From: Ancalomicrobiaceae bacterium
GTDB taxonomy: Bacteria > Pseudomonadota > Alphaproteobacteria > Rhizobiales > Ancalomicrobiaceae
NCBI GenBank assembly: GCA_031291595.1
Contig: JARLIU010000286.1
Coordinates: forward strand, 1 to 37,217
Reading direction: 5' to 3'
DNA length: 37,217 nt
Below are positions 24,103-30,613 of this stretch, in pieces (positions within the stretch are counted from its first letter, which is position 1; each line of letters begins with the position of its first letter). The notes under the pieces were generated by a model that was given only the letters and a program-made list of their open reading frames with translations, was not told where the DNA came from and did no database searches. The translations under genes and the position numbers were made by a program.

Positions 24103-24152
24103 TGGTACGGCTGGGTGGGCTCGAACCACCGACCTTCGGAGCCACAATCCGA
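24103..24152. other. attL (displaced 3' half of tRNA-His)
   Basis: 50 bp identical to 30564-30613. It contains the anticodon stem-loop inverted pair TCGGA (24136-24140) / TCCGA (24148-24152) around GCCACAA, and identity stops exactly at that pair's outer end. Tyrosine recombinases often cross over in such anticodon-loop cores. The tRNA 5' half is missing here. Confidence 0.9.
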
Positions 24153-24180
24153 ACGACCATGGAATATGGCAGTTCTTCAT

Positions 24181-24288
24181 GTTTCCCGTAGGTTCTAGAT
24201 TCATTGATTTTACTGATTTTTTGAGATACAACGATTTCTGACGGTTCCCGTCGTTTCCCGTTTCGGTGGTTCCCCGGTGGTTCCCGGA
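24181..24288. promoter_or_regulatory. Putative left integrase arm-site cluster
   Basis: Five copies of a G(G/T)TTCCC(G/C) octamer: 24181-24188, 24243-24250, 24253-24260, 24268-24275 and 24279-24286. The last two lie in a perfect 11-bp tandem repeat (GGTGGTTCCC plus C or G). Bases 24266-24288 recur exactly at 30476-30498 near the other end. The cluster sits between attL and the integrase start, where it could also serve in integrase autoregulation. Confidence 0.6.
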
Positions 24289-24307
24289 AAAATCCGAGGG
24301 TTGGAAG

Positions 24308-25687
24308 ATGGACAATATCCGTATTGCGAAGCGAACCGTCGATGCCCTTGAGGCGACCGGCGCAGAATACTTCGCATGGGATGCGGACCTAATCGGCTTT
24401 GGGGTCCGCGTCCGTGAGAGCGGTGCCAAGAGCTACATCGTGAAGTACCGGGCGGGCACCGGGCGCAGCGCGCCGACACGGCGGATCACCCTCGGGGCAG
24501 TCGGCAAGCTGACCCCGGATGAAGCCCGCCGGCTCGCCAAGACAAGGTTGGGCGAGGCTGCAACCGGCGGCGACCCCGCCGCCGATCGGGCAAAGGAGCG
24601 CGCCGAGATATTGGTCGCCCAACTGGCCGACCTGTATCTTGCTGAGGGATGCGACACCAAGAAACCCTCGACGGTCCTCAATGACCGCAGTCGGGTCGAG
24701 CGGCATATAAAGCCACTGCTTGGCTCGAAACGCGTCGGGCAGGTGACCACCGCCGATATCGCGAAGGCCATGCGCGACGTCGCCAACGGCGCGACCGCGA
24801 TGGACAAGAAGACCGACGCCAAGAAGGGGCGGGCCATCGTGACCGGCGGCAAGGGCGCGGCCAATCAGGTGGTGCTCTTGCTGTCGGCGATTTTCACCTT
24901 CGCCATGTCCCGTCAGATCAGGAAGGACAATCCGGCAATCGGAGTGAAGAAGTACCAGACCAACAAGGGCGAGCGGTTCCTGACGACCGAGGAACTGGAC
25001 CGTCTCGGCGCCGCGATTCGAGAGGCGGAGACGGACGGCATCGAATGGCAGGTGGATGAGGAGCGGGCGTTGCGGCCAACGGCGAAACACGCTCCGAAAA
25101 GACCGGAAAGCCGCAGGACAAAAATCGGTGCGCATGTTGCGGCTGCCCTACGCCTGCTGATCATGACCGGCGCCAGACTGCGCGAAATCCTGAATCTGGA
25201 ATGGAGCCACGTCGACGTGGAACGCGGCCTCCTCTTCCTGCCGGACAGCAAGACGGGCAAGAAGACCATCGTCCTCAACGCGCCGGCCCTCGCAGTGCTC
25301 GCCGGGCTTCCCCACGTCGGGCGCTTCGTCATCCCCGGCGAGATGGCGACCGGCCCGGATGGGCAGAGGATCGAGCGGCCTCGCTCCGATCTGAAGCGGC
25401 CGTGGGATCTGATCTGCCGTCGCGCCGGACTTGAGGGCGTCCGGCTTCACGATCTTCGCCACACTCACGCAAGCTTCGGTGCCGCCGCCGGCCTTGGCTT
25501 GCCGATCATCGGCAAGCTGTTGGGCCACACCCAAGCTTCGACGACGGCGCGCTATGCCCACTTGGACAACGACCCTTTGCGCAAGGCGTCTGACCGCATC
25601 GGCGCCGATATCGCCCGCGCCATGGGCGACGCGCCGGCAAGCGGCGGCGCCGAGGTGGTTCCGATCCGCCGCGATGGGCGAGGATGA
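24308..25687 (+). CDS. int: Tyrosine-type site-specific integrase
   Basis: Catalyses integration/excision of the element at tRNA-His. 459 aa. The N-terminal arm-binding domain (about 1-95, DUF4102-like: VRVRESGAKSYIVKYRAG) is followed by a core-binding domain (about 100-210). The catalytic domain (about 225-430) carries R290 (TGARLREIL), K315 (SKTGKKT), H381-x2-R384 (HDLRHTHASF), H407 (LLGHTQA) and nucleophile Y416 (ARYAHL), all present, so it is probably active. An insertion of basic/acidic residues (about 240-272) lengthens it. ATG at 24308 with GGAAG just upstream; an upstream GTG would run into the arm-site repeats. It lies next to attL and points inward. Confidence 0.95.
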   Translation: MDNIRIAKRTVDALEATGAEYFAWDADLIGFGVRVRESGAKSYIVKYRAGTGRSAPTRRITLGAVGKLTPDEARRLAKTRLGEAATGGDPAADRAKERAEILVAQLADLYLAEGCDTKKPSTVLNDRSRVERHIKPLLGSKRVGQVTTADIAKAMRDVANGATAMDKKTDAKKGRAIVTGGKGAANQVVLLLSAIFTFAMSRQIRKDNPAIGVKKYQTNKGERFLTTEELDRLGAAIREAETDGIEWQVDEERALRPTAKHAPKRPESRRTKIGAHVAAALRLLIMTGARLREILNLEWSHVDVERGLLFLPDSKTGKKTIVLNAPALAVLAGLPHVGRFVIPGEMATGPDGQRIERPRSDLKRPWDLICRRAGLEGVRLHDLRHTHASFGAAAGLGLPIIGKLLGHTQASTTARYAHLDNDPLRKASDRIGADIARAMGDAPASGGAEVVPIRRDGRG

Positions 25688-25689
25688 CA

Positions 25690-25709
25690 TCCGGCAGGAC
25701 ATTGCCGGA
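25690..25709 (+). terminator. Hairpin after the integrase gene
   Basis: A perfect 7-bp inverted repeat TCCGGCA-GGACAT-TGCCGGA starts two bases after the integrase stop. There is no T-tract, so it may be a weak terminator or an operator of the downstream toxin operon. Confidence 0.4.
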
Positions 25710-25739
25710 ACGGATATCAATCACTCTCCTTTCAAATCC

Positions 25740-25754
25740 TACGCTAGGAGCGTA
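25740..25754. promoter_or_regulatory. Putative operator of the brnT-antitoxin operon
   Basis: A perfect inverted repeat TACGCT-AGG-AGCGTA overlaps the AGGAG ribosome-binding site of brnT. Antitoxins of these modules usually repress their own operon, so this is a candidate binding site for the HTH antitoxin (inference). Confidence 0.45.
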
Positions 25755-25759
25755 TATAG

Positions 25760-26035
25760 ATGGAGTTCGAGTGGGACGACGCCAAGAGCGATCGGACCCG
25801 GCAGGAACGGGGCTTCGGCTTCGACGATGCCGCCCTGATCTTTGAGGGGCCAGTCATCGAATGGCGCGACGAGCGCCAGCAGTGGGGCGAGGTCCGCATG
25901 GTTGCCGTTGGCGAGCTTTCCGGGCGGTTGATCACCGTCGTCTACACGGATCGCGCCGAGGCGCGCCGGATCATCTCGGCGCGCGTTGCTCGAAAGAAGG
26001 AACGAGAGAAATGGCAATTGTCCGTCGCACCCTGA
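25760..26035 (+). CDS. brnT: BrnT family ribonuclease toxin
   Basis: Small ribonuclease toxin of a type II toxin-antitoxin module, RelE-like fold. 91 aa, typical length. Family features: MEFEWDDAKSDRTRQERGF at the N-terminus, FDDAALIFEG, the central E-V/R-M-V-A-V-G strand, LITVVYTDR, and the closing RRIISARVARKKEREKW, which holds the basic/catalytic residues. AGGAG lies nine bases before the ATG. It overlaps the antitoxin gene by 25 bp. Likely role in the element: stabilisation or phage defence. Confidence 0.9.
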   Translation: MEFEWDDAKSDRTRQERGFGFDDAALIFEGPVIEWRDERQQWGEVRMVAVGELSGRLITVVYTDRAEARRIISARVARKKEREKWQLSVAP

Positions 26036-26370
26036 GCGAGCTTCGACAGCGCCCCCTTGGCGTCGATTGGGCAAAAGTCGACGCGACGACCGAAGCCGAC
26101 ATCGAGCGGCACATGATCGAGGACGGGGAAGACCCCGCCGTCGAGTATCGCCTCGAAGACAGCATATCGCCCGCCGTCATCCGCAAGCGGCTCGGCATGT
26201 CGCAGCCGGCATTCGCCGACGCTCTCATGATCCCGGTGGCCACGCTGCGCAATTGGGAACAGGGTCGGACTGTGCCCGATCCCGCCGCCCGCTCGCTCAT
26301 GCGGGCGGTGGCGGCAGACGCGCATCAGGTGTTCGCCTTGATTCACGGGCGCACAGAGGCGGCGGAATGA
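26011..26370 (+). CDS. brnA: HTH-domain antitoxin partner of BrnT
   Basis: 119 aa. The N-terminal part (VDATTEADIERHMIEDGEDP) resembles the toxin-binding portion of BrnA-type antitoxins. The C-terminal half is a Cro/CI-type helix-turn-helix (VIRKRLGMSQPAFADALMI, then PVATLRNWEQGRTVPDPAAR) rather than the ribbon-helix-helix of the original BrnA. The start ATG at 26011 lies inside the brnT gene in another frame, 25 bp before its stop, so the pair is translationally coupled. It neutralises the toxin and probably represses the operon. The symbol is by role; the DNA-binding fold differs from classical BrnA. Confidence 0.82.
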   Translation: MAIVRRTLSELRQRPLGVDWAKVDATTEADIERHMIEDGEDPAVEYRLEDSISPAVIRKRLGMSQPAFADALMIPVATLRNWEQGRTVPDPAARSLMRAVAADAHQVFALIHGRTEAAE

Positions 26371-26442
26371 CCATTGCGGCACTCGGAACAAGAAGACCGC
26401 CGGGGAATCGACAGCCGGCGCGCCTTCGAATTCTGTCACATC

Positions 26443-27123
26443 ATGACTCCGATGGATGACATCTGGCTTTCATCTGACTCCGTTCCAGATCCTCTGCCTC
26501 AAGGCTACTTTCGAGGTGGAGAGCTTGGAGTCGATTTTTCATATGACGAAGTGAGCTTGAAGAGGCTGCGCGCTTGCGCGGGTGAGCACGGACTGACAGA
26601 TGAGTGCATTGACGCCCTGCAGGCTATGGCAGTTTTCGCCTTGTCCAATCAAATTACTTCATCTAGGCCGCGCCCCAACAAAGGGACATTTCGAGCCATC
26701 CTTCGAGATGGCGTTGCCTTTGGGAGAACTCTCGCCGGCGCGAAAAGTCAATTGCCGGAACATATCCGAGAGCACGCCAATGCTCTTTTCGCTGACCTGA
26801 ATGCTATTCTCAAGTTTGCCCATCTACGGGTGAATTCTTCCGACGGGGATAGACGTCCAGCATTCAAACAGACCACGCACTTGCTTTATCGCTCTGTGAT
26901 GGGGGTGTGGGAGGCTCTGACACAACAATCGTTGCCGCCTAGCGGCGGCGACGAGGACGCTTCGCACATCCGATTTATCAAGGCAGCCGTCGACCCGGTT
27001 CTGACATCGCTTGGATTGCGCACCGCAAGCGGCGATGCGATTCGAAAGAGGATTTCCGCGATGGTCAGAGAACGAGAGAAGTGCGCCGACCTGCTCGATG
27101 AGTACGATTTTTCCGACGATTAG
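26443..27123 (+). CDS. Unrecognised cargo protein
   Basis: 226 aa, soluble, no signal peptide or membrane helix. Largely helical: LKRLRACAGEHGLTDECIDA; AMAVFALSNQ; LPEHIREHANALFADLNAIL; and a C-terminal helical third with RFIKAAVDPVLTSLGL and RKRISAMVREREKCADLLDE. The ends are acidic (EYDFSDD). No catalytic motif was recognised. Base use appears less GC-rich than neighbouring genes, suggesting recent transfer. The start is uncertain: ATG at 26443 or 26452; no strong ribosome site. It lies between the toxin module and the AlpA/Rep pair, a typical slot for accessory or defence cargo, but that role is inference only. Confidence 0.6.
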   Translation: MTPMDDIWLSSDSVPDPLPQGYFRGGELGVDFSYDEVSLKRLRACAGEHGLTDECIDALQAMAVFALSNQITSSRPRPNKGTFRAILRDGVAFGRTLAGAKSQLPEHIREHANALFADLNAILKFAHLRVNSSDGDRRPAFKQTTHLLYRSVMGVWEALTQQSLPPSGGDEDASHIRFIKAAVDPVLTSLGLRTASGDAIRKRISAMVREREKCADLLDEYDFSDD

Positions 27124-27236
27124 CGTTTGATATTGCGGCGGAAATTCTCCCTGAGATGATGCCGGCCAACTCTCCATCTATCGTCGTTCGGAAACGTGGT
27201 CATATTGGCTGTCACCCCAGGCAAACGGAGGTGACA

Positions 27237-27464
27237 TTGTCCGAATACATGACCGTAAAAGAAGCCGCCGCCTTCATTGGCGTATCCGCATCCTACTTGA
27301 ACAAGCTTCGGTGCTTGACCAGCACAGGGCCGCGCTTCGTCAAGCTCGGAAAGGCGGTCCGGTATTCCACTGCCGATGTCCGGGCTTGGATGGATGCGAA
27401 CGTTCGCCGCTCGACCTCCGACGAAATGCCCGGCGCCACCGAACGGACTTCGGCGAAACCATGA
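27237..27464 (+). CDS. AlpA/excisionase-like helix-turn-helix protein
   Basis: 75 aa from a TTG at 27237, chosen because GGAGG ends five bases before it; an ATG at 27249 would give 71 aa. Single MerR/excisionase-like (HTH_17) domain: MTVKEAAAFIGVSASYLNKL, then GPRFVKLGKAVRYSTADVRAWMD, the usual pattern of AlpA-type regulators and recombination directionality factors. It overlaps the next gene by four bases (ATGA). It is likely to regulate the element or assist excision; which one is not decided by sequence. Confidence 0.8.
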   Translation: MSEYMTVKEAAAFIGVSASYLNKLRCLTSTGPRFVKLGKAVRYSTADVRAWMDANVRRSTSDEMPGATERTSAKP

Positions 27465-28393
27465 CCGTCGCCGCATCGAGCCCGCCAGCCGGCTTTCACC
27501 GTGTCAAATGGGCAGCTGGCGACCCACACCGCGAACGGGCGCGATGGAGCAGGCTGGCTCGCGCCTATGCGCACCAAATGCACAGACCGGCGGTGGTCGC
27601 GCTCGTCGCGGCAATCGAGCCTCATTTGAACTCGAAACTCGGCTACGCCTGGGTATCGAATGAAAAGCTGCGTGAGGAAATGGGGACCCCCAATCTATCG
27701 TCCGTCGAGCGCGCCGTGCGAATTGCATTCCAGTTGGGGGTAATCGATCGCGAAATACACAGAACACACGACCAGAAAGGGCACGTCACGTCGGAACGTA
27801 GGCTCTGGGCGGCAGAGCATGATGCAATGCACGTCGAACCGCCGAGTTCGCGCTCGCGAAAGCCCCGGACGCGCCGGCTGAATGCCCCACCGACCCCTGA
27901 ATTCGACGGAAATATGCTGAAGAGCACCAATGAGTTAACGCAGGTGGTCGGCGAGACACCGTCCCCCGAATTGCGCCGTACCTTGAACCGACCCGTGAAT
28001 GGCTCGGGGGTAAATCAGGATGTAGGGGCTAGCGATAAGGAAAACGGAGAGAGTCAGTTGTGGAAGGGTGGCCCCACTCTGACGGTTGGACCGGTCGCCG
28101 CTCGCCTTATAGAAGCGTTCGCTTACGTCGGTCCCGATTGCAGCCGGGACGAGAAGGGCGAATTTTCCGACCTCCTGGATATCGGTCGGCGAACATGGCT
28201 CGCGACGCGCCGCGGATCGATAGCGGCCTCGGACGCCCTCACCGTTCTTGAGCACGCAATGGACGCGGCACGACGGTCGTGGACGGACCACGACTCGAAG
28301 GTGGCCGCAATGCTGCAGCACTTGGAAATCGCGGCACGGCTGGCTGTCAATGACACCGGGCAGCGGCATCGGCGGTTCCAGAGCGGCCAATGA
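27461..28393 (+). CDS. Winged-helix replication-initiator-like protein
   Basis: 310 aa. The N-terminal 60-130 region is a winged-helix/HTH_36-like domain as found in plasmid and phage-type replication initiators (LNSKLGYAWVSNEKLREEMG, then LSSVERAVRIAFQLGVIDRE). A disordered basic linker (SRSRKPRTRRLNAPPTPE) leads to a C-terminal helical domain (about 215-300: LIEAFAYVGPDCSRDEKGEF, and ALTVLEHAMDAARRSW). Coupled to the HTH gene by an ATGA overlap. No helicase or primase motifs and no iterons were seen, so the role as an initiator is a family-level inference; it could be a transcriptional regulator. Confidence 0.6.
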   Translation: MTVAASSPPAGFHRVKWAAGDPHRERARWSRLARAYAHQMHRPAVVALVAAIEPHLNSKLGYAWVSNEKLREEMGTPNLSSVERAVRIAFQLGVIDREIHRTHDQKGHVTSERRLWAAEHDAMHVEPPSSRSRKPRTRRLNAPPTPEFDGNMLKSTNELTQVVGETPSPELRRTLNRPVNGSGVNQDVGASDKENGESQLWKGGPTLTVGPVAARLIEAFAYVGPDCSRDEKGEFSDLLDIGRRTWLATRRGSIAASDALTVLEHAMDAARRSWTDHDSKVAAMLQHLEIAARLAVNDTGQRHRRFQSGQ

Positions 28394-28584
28394 GCGGAGG
28401 AAGCGTCGCAGTTTTTTTGCTGCACGCGCCGGAAAATGAGGACACGTACCGGTCCGGGGCACCGACCGCGGATTGCTTAAGGACAAGGGGGTACGGGCGG
28501 GAACGCCCGATCATTGCCGGGCAGGTTGACGGCACCCCCTCGCGCCTGATTTCGCTGTTGGGCGGCAACACCAAAATCGTATGA
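28390..28584 (+). CDS. Possible small hypothetical protein
   Basis: 64 aa, starting with an ATGA overlap with the preceding gene. Starts MSGGSVAVFLLHAPENEDTY. No domain recognised. GC-hairpin sequence (28494-28509) runs through it, so it may be an untranslated stretch; low confidence. Confidence 0.25.
   Translation: MSGGSVAVFLLHAPENEDTYRSGAPTADCLRTRGYGRERPIIAGQVDGTPSRLISLLGGNTKIV
28494..28509. other. Small hairpin after the replication-initiator-like gene
   Basis: Inverted repeat CGGGCG-GGAA-CGCCCG between the initiator-like gene and the membrane-protein gene. No T-tract; function unknown. Confidence 0.3.
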
Positions 28585-28682
28585 GATCAACTTGCGATCA
28601 TAGCCGCGATGAGCGACAATCCCTTGTCAATCTGCCGTGGCGGCCATGATGACCCTGCCGGACAGGGGGGCAACCAGTGACA

Positions 28683-29183
28683 ATGGAGGGCTATATGCCC
28701 GACACGTTCCTGATATCTTGCGGAGTCCTATTCCTCTTTGGTGTGGCGTGCGGCACGCGTTGCTTTGGGCTGCTCCCCGAGGCATCGCTCGGCGAGCGCC
28801 TCATGCAGCATTACCTCAATGCCCGCCGGCGTGGCCTGACCACGGCGCAGGCCACCGATGAACTGAGGATGCGGGAAGCGCTGGTGCGCGTCCGGAACCG
28901 CGCCTCTGAGACCACCATGCGGTCGCCGCGCGTCGGCCACGATGCGATCCGCTGGGCAATCGAAAAAGAGGCAGATCAGGTTGAGCCAAGAATCCGGCGC
29001 CAGTTCGTCGCATGGGCGTCCGGCCTCGCTTCCTCCGACATTCTTACCAAGCAGGCGTTTGAGGAATCAATGAGGATTACCAAAATCGAGGCCGCCGAAC
29101 AGGCTATGATGAATAAATGGTGGGGAGGGGAGAAAAGCAAGGAACAACGGCGCGATCTGGATGCAGCGCTGCGGGTGAAATGA
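28683..29183 (+). CDS. Membrane-anchored protein of unknown function
   Basis: 166 aa from the ATG at 28683; an alternative ATG at 28695, after GGAGGG, would give 162 aa. One N-terminal hydrophobic helix (TFLISCGVLFLFGVACG), then a cytoplasmic-type charged helical region (LGERLMQHYLNARRRGLTTA; VGHDAIRWAIEKEADQVEP). The C-terminal tail (SDILTKQAFEESMRI ... DLDAALRVK) is duplicated in the tiny frame that follows. No enzyme motif. Element-specific gene of unknown role. Confidence 0.55.
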   Translation: MEGYMPDTFLISCGVLFLFGVACGTRCFGLLPEASLGERLMQHYLNARRRGLTTAQATDELRMREALVRVRNRASETTMRSPRVGHDAIRWAIEKEADQVEPRIRRQFVAWASGLASSDILTKQAFEESMRITKIEAAEQAMMNKWWGGEKSKEQRRDLDAALRVK

Positions 29184-29311
29184 TCAGCGACGTCCTGACC
29201 GAGCAGGCATTCGACGTCTCATTGCGTGCCGGCATCGCCACAGCGGCGAGCGTGGCGAAGTGGAGCACGACCAGCCGCAGCGATACAGACGCCGCACTGC
29301 GGGTGCGCTGA
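29180..29311 (+). CDS. Short tandem copy of the preceding protein's C-terminus
   Basis: 43 aa, beginning MISDVLTEQAFDVSLRAG and ending DTDAALRVR. It matches the last ~50 residues of the upstream protein (SDILTKQAFEESMR... DLDAALRVK) with a short internal deletion. Its ATG overlaps the upstream stop (ATGA), so it may be co-translated. Either a degenerate duplication or a real small regulator made of the tail domain; both remain possible. Confidence 0.45.
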   Translation: MISDVLTEQAFDVSLRAGIATAASVAKWSTTSRSDTDAALRVR

Positions 29312-29316
29312 CCGCC

Positions 29317-29577
29317 TCACGGCAAGTGGGCAAGACGGCATGTTGAGTCGGTCAGATCCCCACTCTTGCAACACCGGCTCGGATTATCCCGCCACGTATA
29401 GCCGTCCCCATAGGAGGCATTGCACGCGACATAGCCAGCGACTATTCGTCTGGCGCTGTCCATCCTCGCCTGATGCACCTCTTGGCGATCTCGGTAAATT
29501 CGATATCCGAAATCTCCGAGATATACAGCGGCTGCGGCTGACACGAGCACGGCAGCAACAATTACTACCTTCGGCAT
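29317..29577 (-). CDS. Small membrane-anchored cysteine-motif protein B
   Basis: 86 aa. N-terminal hydrophobic helix (VVIVAAVLVSAAAAVYLG, residues 4-21), a charged helix (YRIYRDRQEVHQARMDSARR), then a C-terminal cysteine domain: C52, C69-C70 and C80. It shares with its neighbour the pattern C-x16-CC-x2-G-x(3-5)-TC. GGGAAAG lies just before the ATG at 29577. It lies 19 bp downstream of the paralogue and is probably co-transcribed. Likely exported domain with disulfides, by pattern only. No known family recognised. Confidence 0.6.
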   Translation of the reverse strand: MPKVVIVAAVLVSAAAAVYLGDFGYRIYRDRQEVHQARMDSARRIVAGYVACNASYGDGYTWRDNPSRCCKSGDLTDSTCRLAHLP

Positions 29578-29596
29578 GGTCTTTCCCTTGACTGTT

Positions 29597-29995
29597 TTAC
29601 CACGCTTTGGCAAAGCACGTCCCGTCCCGGCCCTGTTGGCAGCACTTCTGTTTATCATAGTTGGCATATACGCCAAGGCCGTGAGCCCTTATGCATTTCA
29701 AATTATCGCCCCGTTCCGTATTCGGCGGCGAAAAGTACATGCCGGAAATCCGCGATCGGCATGTACCGTCATTCAATAGCTCAAACTCTACCCCATACGG
29801 TTCTGTGCAGACTTTATCGCGCTCTGCCTTTTCCCTTCTATCGTCGACAATCTTCTTTGCTACTTCGATTGAGATCCGTTCTTTCTCGGCTCTCTCCTTG
29901 GCAAATTGATAATATCCAATTCCCCTTTCCACGATAAAAATCATGGCCGATATCGACACAAGGATGGATGCCACCATCACGATCGCGCGCGCCAT
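29597..29995 (-). CDS. Small membrane-anchored cysteine-motif protein A
   Basis: 132 aa. N-terminal hydrophobic helix (AIVMVASILVSISAMIFIV, residues 4-22), a highly charged helix (QFAKERAEKERISIEVAKKI; DDRREKAERDK), then a cysteine region with C63, C79, C101, C118-C119 and C127. The last four follow C-x16-CC-x2-G-x3-TC, exactly matching protein B's 16-residue spacing. GGAGAAA precedes the ATG at 29995; an upstream in-frame extension is rejected as Arg-rich, non-homologous sequence. Function unknown; element cargo close to the tRNA end. Confidence 0.62.
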   Translation of the reverse strand: MARAIVMVASILVSISAMIFIVERGIGYYQFAKERAEKERISIEVAKKIVDDRREKAERDKVCTEPYGVEFELLNDGTCRSRISGMYFSPPNTERGDNLKCIRAHGLGVYANYDKQKCCQQGRDGTCFAKAW

Positions 29996-30563
29996 TCGAC
30001 GTTTCTCCGTCTGATGCAAATGGGACGGAAACACGCGCCCGTTGCAATGTCCAGTCAGGATTCGGACGGAGTCCGATCGCTTTCTTGCCACTGCAGGACG
30101 ACATGAAGCATCGCGCGGAGCGCATCCGGCAACCCGGATTCTGGCGATCCGTCGTTCAGCGAAAATCAAAGCCGAGAAAAAATACTATGCGTGAGGACAC
30201 GTGCCGGTCAGACGGTCGGGCTTTGCCAGAGATCAGACCCGCACCCCTTTGCGCGCGGCTACGATCCCGCAGGCGGGCCTCATGGAAGGAGTGTGCAGGC
30301 GCACAGTACTGCCGGAACCATCCCGACCGCCAGCGGCGATCTATGGCGCTTGGTGCGGTGCCGTGGGTGCCGCTCCCCAAAGCGACCTCATTGGACCCGG
30401 AGTCATCCTCGTGCCTCGACGAGAACCATCACGCTTCGCAGCACCTCAGGCGCGGGAATCCGCTTTCCTTGCGACGTGGTTCCCCGGTGGTTCCCGGATG
30501 CCCCAAAACACCGAAAACCGCCTTGCAACGGCTTCGAAAAGTATGCAAACCCAATGAGTTGAC
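29996..30563. other. Right-end non-coding segment of the element
   Basis: About 570 bp without a credible gene; several overlapping open frames conflict and lack family content. It holds the right arm-site repeat (30476-30498). An inverted GATTCCCG-like copy may lie at 30453-30459. The promoter of the minus-strand cysteine-motif genes should lie at its left edge. Confidence 0.45.
30476..30498. promoter_or_regulatory. Putative right integrase arm site
   Basis: 23 bp identical to 24266-24288: two GTGGTTCCC units in tandem, 66 bp from the tRNA 3' end. Identical repeats inside both ends of the element suggest integrase arm-binding sites. Confidence 0.6.
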
Positions 30564-30613
30564 TGGTACGGCTGGGTGGGCTCGAACCACCGACCTTCGG
30601 AGCCACAATCCGA
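30564..30613. other. attR (3' part of intact tRNA-His)
   Basis: 50 bp identical to attL, running from the anticodon stem to CCA. Core inverted pair TCGGA (30597-30601)/TCCGA (30609-30613) with 7-bp GCCACAA between; identity ends at 30613. Confidence 0.9.

Larger units (their letters stand above)
24103..30613. mobile_element. tRNA-His integrative element (about 6.5 kb)
   Basis: Bounded by a perfect 50-bp direct repeat (24103-24152 and 30564-30613). The repeat is the 3' part of the tRNA-His gene, from the anticodon stem to CCA. It carries a tyrosine integrase at its left end, putative arm sites inside both ends, a BrnT toxin/HTH antitoxin pair, an AlpA/excisionase-like regulator, a replication-initiator-like protein, and several unrecognised small proteins. 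No structural, lysis, conjugation or portal genes were found. It may be a minimal satellite-like or genomic-island element; that class assignment is inference. Confidence 0.88.

Noticed and set aside
24103-24152. Second tRNA gene at the left att site
   Set aside because: Only the 3' 50 bp is present; no acceptor 5' strand or D-arm, so it is a displaced half, not a functional tRNA.
24181-24288. CRISPR-like or iteron origin array
   Set aside because: Units are 8-11 bp with variable short spacing and recur at the other att end, which fits integrase arm sites; too short and too few for CRISPR, and far from the initiator-like gene.
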